Program-made: the position numbers and the translations under genes | Notes under the pieces: generated by a model | What the model was told of the DNA's origin: nothing | The model's database searches: none | The model's input: the letters and a program-made list of their open reading frames with translations, nothing else | Source: Gemmatimonadota bacterium | Lineage (GTDB): Bacteria > Latescibacterota > UBA2968 | DNA length: 39,630 nucleotides | Reading direction: 5' to 3' | Assembly (NCBI GenBank): GCA_009838845.1 | Contig: VXRD01000116.1 | Span: 1 to 39,630 of the forward strand | Shown: positions 33,680 through 39,630 of the stretch, piece by piece | Numbering within the stretch: position 1 is the first letter of the stretch | Layout of the letters: every line of letters starts with the position of its first letter

Positions 33680-33870
33680 CTTGAATTTAAGGATTGTCTA
33701 TTTGGCTCAGAACAGTCTCTGCACATTTTGAGCGATGAATGGGCGGTAATGTGAAAGATATGTACCACTTGCCCATCTGTCCGCCGCGCTGTAAAACGCT
33801 CAAATGAACTGCTACGCAGTTGTACATCGTTCACTTGCGTTTTTTTGTGGTTGATTGCGTAAGTCCGTTT

Positions 33871-33907
33871 TTAAAAAAGAATACGCCGCGCAAGTTGGCG
33901 CAGCGTA
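33871..33907 (-). terminator. Rho-independent terminator after the exported-sulfatase unit
   Basis: On the minus strand a 10-bp stem (TACGCTGCGC / GCGCGGCGTA, one G-U pair) with a 6-nt loop is followed by ATTCTTTTTT. It lies about 90 nt past the stop of the sulfatase at 33998 and insulates that unit from the Rpn-RecQ unit. Confidence 0.7.
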
Positions 33908-33997
33908 GCGTGTTAGCTTGTCTTTTAATGGCATAAGGACGCTTTAAAGGCGTTGACGCAATACCTATGATAGATGAAGTGGATAGAAGGACAAAGA

Positions 33998-35422
33998 CTA
34001 CTGCGTTCTTCTCCTCCGATTATTTCTCCCCCTTCGCCCGCCGACCGGCCAACTCGGATCGTAATACGGATTGGGCTGGGGCATTTGGGCATCAACAGAT
34101 ACTAAATATTCATTCAGTCGGTCGTGCAATTTCTCAACAACTTCTGGTTTACGATCTGCTAAGTCATTCTCCTCACCTATATCCTTACTCAGATCAAACA
34201 GGTGCAATTTATCTGTCTCATAAAGTTTGATCAGCTTGTAATCGCCCAACATGATTGCCGAATGTGGGCCATCCCCACTTTGATAATGCGGAAAATGAAA
34301 CACAAGCTCCTCACGAGGTCTCTCCACCACACCCTCGCCACCAGATAATAACGATGTGATACTCCCCCCCTCAATACCCACTGGCAACGGCGGGCTCACG
34401 CCTCCCAGTTCGCAAAGCGTGGGAAATAGATCAAAACCGACCACGCGTTCATCACAAAACGTATTTGGCTCTATACCAGGTCCCTGGATGATCAATGGCA
34501 CGCGAATGCCTCCCTCCCACAAAGACCCTTTTCCACCGCGCAACATACCCCGACCTCTTCCGCCAGCACCATTATCCGACATGTAAATCAGATACGTGTG
34601 ATCACCTATGCCGAGTTTCTCAACTTGATCCATGACCATACCCACACCTGTGTCGAGATCTTCAGTAATGGCTGCACGGTTGATCTCTCGATAGCTGCGC
34701 CCTCTCAGTCGATTTTCATATGCCTGCCGCGTACTTGCCAGTGCATTCTGAGGATAGTGCAGGGCATAATAAGATAGCTGAATAAAGAACGGCTTACCGG
34801 CTTTCGTATTCTCTTCCATAAGCGCATTCGCACGTCTGGACATACCGAAAATATCCACCGGATTGGGATCGACATGAGGCGCCGCATCCTGATTCCCCGT
34901 ATTTCCATCGTGTACGTCATACCCGTGATTTCCAGGACCACCACCACCGAGATGCCATTTGCCATAATGTGCCGTAGCATAACCAGCCTGTTTCAACATT
35001 TCGGCAATCGTCGTCTCACCTCTGGCAAGATTTCTGCCATGTATCGGCGGGACGAGTTTATGGTTCTCCGCGGCACCCTGGAGAGGGGCTACCGTTGTCC
35101 AGTGGTTCTTTGCCGGACTCTTGCCCGTTTGAAGGCTGCATCGCGTTGGCGCACAGACGGGTGCAGGCGAATAAGCACCCGAAAAACGCATGCCCTGTTG
35201 TGCCAATTTCTCGAGATTAGGCGTCTGATAAAAGTCGCTCCTTGAGCCAGCAACTGCATCGTGCATCTGCACCGAAAGGCCATCCCACCCCTGATCGTCA
35301 GAAACCATAAAAATAAAATTGGGTTGTTTGGAACGCTTAGAAGTAATTTGACCAAACGCATTGGCCACCGCCACCCCACAGACACCAGCACCGACGACAC
35401 CAAGAAACTCTCTACGCTTCAT
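33998..35422 (-). CDS. Tat-exported S1-type sulfatase with Arg-rich tail
   Basis: 474 residues. The N-terminus MKRREFLGVVGAGVCGVAVA is a twin-arginine signal, so the folded, formylglycine-bearing enzyme is exported. C90 in CAPTRCSLQTG is the catalytic motif; VSDDQGWDGLSVQMHDA and YMSDNGAGGRGRG carry the metal ligands; GGKGSLWEGGIRVPLIIQGP is the conserved block. It is highly similar, in DNA too, to the sulfatase at 38001-39569, but it lacks that protein's EF-hand tail and instead ends VGGRRGRNNRRRRTQ. GGAGGA precedes the ATG. It is last in a four-gene unit closed by the terminator at 33871-33907. Confidence 0.94.
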   Translation of the reverse strand: MKRREFLGVVGAGVCGVAVANAFGQITSKRSKQPNFIFMVSDDQGWDGLSVQMHDAVAGSRSDFYQTPNLEKLAQQGMRFSGAYSPAPVCAPTRCSLQTGKSPAKNHWTTVAPLQGAAENHKLVPPIHGRNLARGETTIAEMLKQAGYATAHYGKWHLGGGGPGNHGYDVHDGNTGNQDAAPHVDPNPVDIFGMSRRANALMEENTKAGKPFFIQLSYYALHYPQNALASTRQAYENRLRGRSYREINRAAITEDLDTGVGMVMDQVEKLGIGDHTYLIYMSDNGAGGRGRGMLRGGKGSLWEGGIRVPLIIQGPGIEPNTFCDERVVGFDLFPTLCELGGVSPPLPVGIEGGSITSLLSGGEGVVERPREELVFHFPHYQSGDGPHSAIMLGDYKLIKLYETDKLHLFDLSKDIGEENDLADRKPEVVEKLHDRLNEYLVSVDAQMPQPNPYYDPSWPVGGRRGRNNRRRRTQ

Positions 35423-35443
35423 TGGTCCAATTCCTCCATAACA

Positions 35444-36601
35444 CTACTTTACGGTATATCTCACAATCACTTCATTGTCCAAAATGAGATTCGACGACCA
35501 TATAAATTGTGCATCGTATTCCGGGTCATCAAATAGATCCGTAAAATTTGTATATGCGGGTTTATTGTTCACACCAACTGTCGCATTTGTATAAGTATAG
35601 GCTTGTGGCCAGGCTGAATCATCAAAGTCACTATCGTACCAGTTAGATGGGACGGGATAGTGCATTGCGTAAAATTGACTGCCATCATTTGTACCCCGCG
35701 TGTCACAGTCGCCGGACAAATGCTCAGTTTCCTTCTCGACAATACAGCTCAAATCTCTAATGGGTGCAATATAGAAAGTCTGCGCTTTCCATTGATCATT
35801 TGTAATTGCAATAGTATTTCCATTGGCATCGTGAAAACTCGCGACCAAACCACCATCTCCCGGATGGTGTAAAAAATTGCGATTAGCTTCTGTACCAAGC
35901 CCCAAATTCTCTTCCCAATCAACCAGCTTCATTGCAATCGTAAATGGCCGCTTAACCTTAAACCGAACCATGCTCGAATTAAACGGGGTGAACGGAACTG
36001 CATCAACCGCGATCAAGATACCGTTCACATACAATTCAAAGTAATTGTCAGCAAAGATATATCCCGTAATCGTCTCACCATCTTGATCGATCTCTACGAC
36101 TGGTACAGCCGACAAATTGAGAACACTACTATTGGAAGTGAAAACACCTGTGCATTGGTTATACATATCCGATGCATGTCTCGCGGTTGTGTATTGCGTC
36201 TCGGCAGGCATAATCCACACATTGCCATCGTCAGATGTAATTGTCCCCACACTACTTATACGCCCCCCGGGACAATCGAGTAAATTGGAAATAGTTTGCG
36301 TTGCAAAACCCTGAGTACTAACACCTCGAACAGTATCAGAGGCGGGCTGTCCAAATGCAGTGGCAAAAATTAAAAAATCTCCAAAATCTACAGTTCCACT
36401 TGCGTCCAGATCGTAAATCGCATTTTGCCCAACTGCCGATTGTCCAAATACAGCTACAAAAAGTAGAAAATCGGCAAAATCGACCTTGCCATCGCCATCA
36501 AAATCGGTCAGTGACGCTTTCAAAGTGATTGGGCTAAAAATACAAAATAAAGCGAGGACCGCACCCAAAGCCCATTTTGATTTTAATAATTTTAAAAACA
36601 T
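35444..36601 (-). CDS. Secreted protein with two EF-hand (dockerin-like) repeats and a galactose-binding-like region
   Basis: 385 residues. A signal peptide (WALGAVLALFCIFSPITLKA) is followed by two repeats, DFDGDGKVDFADFLLFVAVFG (about 33-53) and DLDASGTVDFGDFLIFATAFG (about 64-84), each a calcium-loop-plus-helix unit like half a dockerin. The rest has no family I can name with confidence; FADNYFELYVNGILIAVD and WSSNLILDNEVIVRY resemble galactose-binding jelly-roll domains, and several Cys residues suggest disulfides. GGAGGA about 12 nt ahead supports ATG 36601. It lies between the YHYH gene and the Arg-tailed sulfatase. Likely a surface binding component; function unknown. Confidence 0.75.
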   Translation of the reverse strand: MFLKLLKSKWALGAVLALFCIFSPITLKASLTDFDGDGKVDFADFLLFVAVFGQSAVGQNAIYDLDASGTVDFGDFLIFATAFGQPASDTVRGVSTQGFATQTISNLLDCPGGRISSVGTITSDDGNVWIMPAETQYTTARHASDMYNQCTGVFTSNSSVLNLSAVPVVEIDQDGETITGYIFADNYFELYVNGILIAVDAVPFTPFNSSMVRFKVKRPFTIAMKLVDWEENLGLGTEANRNFLHHPGDGGLVASFHDANGNTIAITNDQWKAQTFYIAPIRDLSCIVEKETEHLSGDCDTRGTNDGSQFYAMHYPVPSNWYDSDFDDSAWPQAYTYTNATVGVNNKPAYTNFTDLFDDPEYDAQFIWSSNLILDNEVIVRYTVK

Positions 36602-36650
36602 GATGTCTGTCGTCCTCCACACGAATATTGTTCAATTTATGAATACCAGA

Positions 36651-37967
36651 TCAGTAACGGCTCGGTGGACGCCTTCTAAAACCCGGGCCGCCGGGAGGTC
36701 GGCCGGCTCGACGTTGCCTGAACGAAGGATCTGGCGTCCCCCATACACAGCGAGGCATGTACGGGTAGTCATCGGTAAGATAGTAATGGTATATGCCTTC
36801 TGGAAACTCGGGCGTAATCCCGAACCGCCCATTGCATTGGTCGAGGTCACCCGATCCCTCGACAAATTGCCAATCTTCCCGAAACGTGCCGTCGTATTCT
36901 CCCCCGGGTCCACTTTCGCGCGTCCCCGAGCGCAATTTCCAACTTCCCTCAGGAGCATTGGGTCCGCTGGCGACATAGACCGGAAAACCGTCGGCAGCAT
37001 AGCCTACCAACACCATCTCCTCGCTCTCCGTCCCACTTGTGATTTCATTTACCAAGCTGTGCGGTACGCCATGGTAGTGGTAAATACCCGTTGGCTGAAC
37101 GTGCGCGTTATTGCAATCTGTACCCAGCCATTCAAACCGCGCATTGCCGCTCAATCGACGCGCCATACCCGGAGTCAGCGCCTCGTAATTCCACTGCCGC
37201 TGGTTGCGATAACTCTCCGCAGTATCGCGTTCGAGTTTGATACCCTCGAGCGTGATGCCAAATACAGCCATTTCGGTAGGCGTGTCCGTCTTTTCGGGAT
37301 AGCGGGGAATGCGCCAGGTTTGCGGCACCGACCAAATCATGTTCGGATTGCCCCGATTGGGAAATATTCCCGTCGCATGGGCGGGAATGCCATTGGTCGT
37401 GTATTCGATGGTATTTTCCAAAACACGGGTCTGAACCTCTGGCACCTCTACTGGATCCTGGTTACACTCCCAGCCAACCTTCGGTGAAAAATCTGCCACA
37501 AGCGTCAGGTCGGCGGGATTTTGTTCCGGTACGTACACTTCAATCCAAACCGTATCCGATGCTTGTTGACCCGAATTCATCTCGGCACGCACTTCAAATA
37601 GCAATGTCTCCGCACTGCTGACATTGACAGGAACGCTAACAGTCGTCTGGAGCGCATTGGGCGAACTGATCGCCGCCGACGCCCCTTGCACTTGCCGCCA
37701 CACCACACGGGCACCCGGACCATTGGTAAGCGTGGCATTGAGATCCACCTGTGTACCTGGAAGCACGATCCGACCATAGCCTGCCTCTACGGATAACGCA
37801 CTCAGGGTATCCGGCATTTCGGGTGGACACGTTTGGCCGAATTGGGCAGCCAACACCAGAAAGTCAGAAAACCCTACCTCGCCATCCTTATCCAAATCCG
37901 CACTGCACGCATTCGCTTCCAAAGCGCCTAACAAACACGCGACAATCGCAAACCCGACAACTCTCAT
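36651..37967 (-). CDS. Secreted YHYH-domain protein with one EF-hand repeat and an Ig-like domain
   Basis: 438 residues. Signal peptide (FAIVACLLGALEANA|C), one EF-hand repeat (DLDKDGEVGFSDFLVLAAQFG, about 24-44), a PKD/Ig-like domain (about 62-150, LPGTQVDLNATLTNGPGARV), then a YHYH domain (about 165-420) with PTGIYHYHGVPHSL and EGIYHYYLTDDYPYMPRCVW. YHYH proteins are widespread and exported but have no established function; the His/Tyr/Cys pattern suggests a metal site. The C-terminus is rich in Arg, Gly and Pro (FRQRRAGRPPGGPGFRRRPP). AGGAGGT ahead of the ATG is the best ribosome-binding site in this unit. It sits between the EF-hand sulfatase and the EF-hand binding-type protein. Confidence 0.85.
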   Translation of the reverse strand: MRVVGFAIVACLLGALEANACSADLDKDGEVGFSDFLVLAAQFGQTCPPEMPDTLSALSVEAGYGRIVLPGTQVDLNATLTNGPGARVVWRQVQGASAAISSPNALQTTVSVPVNVSSAETLLFEVRAEMNSGQQASDTVWIEVYVPEQNPADLTLVADFSPKVGWECNQDPVEVPEVQTRVLENTIEYTTNGIPAHATGIFPNRGNPNMIWSVPQTWRIPRYPEKTDTPTEMAVFGITLEGIKLERDTAESYRNQRQWNYEALTPGMARRLSGNARFEWLGTDCNNAHVQPTGIYHYHGVPHSLVNEITSGTESEEMVLVGYAADGFPVYVASGPNAPEGSWKLRSGTRESGPGGEYDGTFREDWQFVEGSGDLDQCNGRFGITPEFPEGIYHYYLTDDYPYMPRCVWGTPDPSFRQRRAGRPPGGPGFRRRPPSRY

Positions 37968-38000
37968 AAAGTAACCTCCTGTATAAACAGATATTTATTT

Positions 38001-39569
38001 TTAATTTCCTGAACTTCCAAAATCTTGTACAAACCTCAAAAAATCGGCAAAATCCACACGCCCGCTATTATCCAGATCAAACCGAGTCTCTTCCGACCCA
38101 TAAGCTCTGGCAAATTCGAGAAAATCCACAAAATCAATTTGTCCATCGCCATTAAAATCACTTGATTTGCCTGGTCCATAATTGGGATTCGGCACGGGCA
38201 ACTGAGCGTCAACAGATACCAGATACTGTTCGAGGCGTTCGCGCAGGCGCATCGCCTCTTCTCCCATATCTTTGGACAAATCATTTTGTTCCCCGATATC
38301 ATTGGCCAAATCGTATAATCGCACGTCATCGGTCTCGTAAAACTTGATCAACTTGTAATCGCCTAATATAATTGCCGAATGCGGTCCATTATCCTCACTT
38401 TGATAATGCGGAAAATGAAAGACCAATTCCTCACGAGGTCTCGCAACCGCACCCGACCCACCAGATAATAACGACGCGATACTCCCTCCCTCAATACCCG
38501 CTGGCAACGGCTGGCTCACACCACCCAATTCGCAAAGTGTGGGAAACAGATCAACACCGACCACGCGTTCGTGACAAACTGTATTTGGCTCTATCCCAGG
38601 CCCCTGGATAATCAATGGCACGCGAATACCCCCCTCCCACAGAGAACCCTTCGACCCGCGCAACACACCCAGACCGCCTCCAACGGCTCCATTATCTGAC
38701 ATGTAAATCAGATATGTATGATCACCAATACCGAGTTTCTCAACTTGATCCATGATCATACCCACACCCGTATCCAGGTCTTCTGTAATCGCCGCGCGAT
38801 TGACATTCCGATGGACGCGCCCTCTCGGCCGATTTAAGTATGCCTGCCGCGTGCTTTCCAGCGCATTCCGGGGATAGTGCAGGGCATAGTAAGACAACTG
38901 GATAAAAAACGGCTTGCCCGCTTCTGTATTCTCCTCCATAAACGCATTGGCACGCCGGGACATACCGAATATATCTACAGGATTGGGATCGACATGACGA
39001 GCTGCATCCCTGTTACCCGTATTTCCATCGTGTACGTCATATCCGTGGTTTCCCGGTCCACCACCACCGAGATGCCATTTGCCATAATGTGCCGTGGTAT
39101 AACCGACCCGTTTCAACATTTCAGCAATGGTCATCTCACCATTGGAAAGATTTCTACCATGCATCGGCGGGATGAGTTTACGGCCGTCTGCGGCAGTCAG
39201 GATAGGGGATGCCTTTGTCCAGCGATTCTGTGCCGGACTCTTGCCTGTTTGCAGGCTGCATCGCGTTGGCGAACAGACGGGCGAAGGCGAATAAGCAGCC
39301 GAAAAACGCATGCCCTGCTGTGCGAGCTTCTCGAGATTGGGCGTCTGATAAAAATCGCTCTTTGAACCGGAAATCGCATCGTGCATCTGCACCGAAAGCC
39401 CGTCCCACCCCTGATCGTCAGAAACCATAAAGATAAAATTGGGTTGTTTTTGTGCGCCAACAGGAACATCCAGCCCCAGGACAAGTGCACCCATTGTGCC
39501 AAGACCGGCCAGGTGAATAAAATCCCTTCGGTCAATAGAAACAGGCAATTTGTGTGTTTGTCTGGTCAT
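38001..39569 (-). CDS. Tat-exported S1-type sulfatase with C-terminal EF-hand (dockerin-like) pair
   Basis: 522 residues. SIDRRDFIHLAGLGTMGALV is a twin-arginine signal peptide (RR at 14-15). C99 in CSPTRCSLQTG is the formylglycine site; VSDDQGWDGLSVQMHDA and YMSDNGAVGGG give metal ligands. After the sulfatase domain come two repeats, DFNGDGQIDFVDFLEFARAYG (from about 471) and DLDNSGRVDFADFLRFVQDFG (from about 500), built like a dockerin pair and probably calcium-binding. It is the first gene of the four-gene unit, 33 nt before the YHYH gene. The ATG has only a weak ribosome-binding site (ATAGGT). The substrate is unknown; the tail suggests docking to a partner or the cell surface. Confidence 0.94.
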   Translation of the reverse strand: MTRQTHKLPVSIDRRDFIHLAGLGTMGALVLGLDVPVGAQKQPNFIFMVSDDQGWDGLSVQMHDAISGSKSDFYQTPNLEKLAQQGMRFSAAYSPSPVCSPTRCSLQTGKSPAQNRWTKASPILTAADGRKLIPPMHGRNLSNGEMTIAEMLKRVGYTTAHYGKWHLGGGGPGNHGYDVHDGNTGNRDAARHVDPNPVDIFGMSRRANAFMEENTEAGKPFFIQLSYYALHYPRNALESTRQAYLNRPRGRVHRNVNRAAITEDLDTGVGMIMDQVEKLGIGDHTYLIYMSDNGAVGGGLGVLRGSKGSLWEGGIRVPLIIQGPGIEPNTVCHERVVGVDLFPTLCELGGVSQPLPAGIEGGSIASLLSGGSGAVARPREELVFHFPHYQSEDNGPHSAIILGDYKLIKFYETDDVRLYDLANDIGEQNDLSKDMGEEAMRLRERLEQYLVSVDAQLPVPNPNYGPGKSSDFNGDGQIDFVDFLEFARAYGSEETRFDLDNSGRVDFADFLRFVQDFGSSGN

Positions 39570-39630
39570 TTTTTACCTATCCGGTGGATCGGTTACTCTC
39601 ATCGGTCCTAAATCATTAGACATGTATCTC

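Larger units (their letters stand above)
33516..33997. other. 482-bp intergenic region upstream of the Rpn gene
   Basis: No credible gene is present. On the minus strand it holds the terminator of the sulfatase unit (33871-33907), a 15-bp perfect inverted repeat AACTGC-TAC-GCAGTT (33807-33821), and a possible promoter of the Rpn-RecQ unit (33651-33679). It is more AT-rich, with A/T tracts, than the flanking genes. Confidence 0.6.

Noticed and set aside
33807-33821. Hairpin AACTGC-TAC-GCAGTT considered as a tRNA arm or small RNA
   Set aside because: No cloverleaf can be built around it and no tRNA consensus boxes are present.
33521-33966. Short plus-strand frames upstream of the Rpn gene
   Set aside because: No ribosome-binding sites or recognisable protein pattern; the area is explained by a promoter, hairpin and terminator.

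Overview
The window comes from an uncultured, carbohydrate- and sulfate-ester-oriented Gram-negative-type bacterium, most likely Candidatus Latescibacterota or a relative such as Poribacteria. The pointers are nine S1-type sulfatases, six phytanoyl-CoA-dioxygenase-like (PhyH) genes, enolase-superfamily and Gfo/Idh/MocA enzymes, and secreted proteins with the EF-hand repeat DxDGDGxVDFxDFLxFxxxFG. This placement is inference: there is no rRNA or other marker gene. No rRNA, tRNA, CRISPR array, insertion sequence or transporter gene was recognised.

Layout. (1) 2-2859, plus strand: the 3' part of a multicopper oxidase with a Gly/Arg-rich insert and a fused thioredoxin-fold domain, then a PhyH oxygenase and a five-bladed-propeller glycoside hydrolase. 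(2) 2863-18163, minus strand: twelve collinear genes, read from high to low coordinates: PhyH, sulfatase, sulfatase, PhyH, PhyH, PhyH, sulfatase, Gfo/Idh/MocA oxidoreductase, GH32-like hydrolase, sulfatase, sulfatase, secreted pectate-lyase-like beta-helix. A promoter and a deletion scar of a further PhyH gene lie just upstream (18298-18427). (3) 18563-21073: an enolase-superfamily dehydratase (plus) convergent with a sulfatase (minus). (4) 21263-30184, plus strand operon: 2-hydroxyacid dehydrogenase, GH2-type hydrolase, sulfatase, an unusual enolase-superfamily protein, PhyH, gamma-glutamyltransferase-like Ntn hydrolase. (5) 30203-33515, minus strand: an Rpn-type nuclease gene (with a probable nested in-frame gene) followed 1 nt later by a DUF488-RecQ fusion. 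(6) 33998-39569, minus strand: Tat-exported sulfatase with two EF-hand (dockerin-like) repeats, YHYH protein, EF-hand/galactose-binding-like secreted protein, second Tat-exported sulfatase.

How it fits together. Regions 1-4 look like catabolic loci for sulfated, possibly methylated or otherwise decorated sugars or acids: sulfatases remove sulfate, glycosidases cut glycosidic bonds, PhyH enzymes hydroxylate, and the dehydratase/dehydrogenase enzymes process the released acids. Most of these enzymes lack signal peptides, so much of the work appears cytoplasmic. Region 6 is the exported counterpart, with shared EF-hand modules that suggest a common surface attachment or assembly.

The strongest candidates for something undescribed are the Rpn gene with a well-placed internal ribosome-binding site (possible intragenic antitoxin) coupled to a DUF488-RecQ helicase, the EF-hand-tagged sulfatase/YHYH set, and the multicopper oxidase-thioredoxin fusion.
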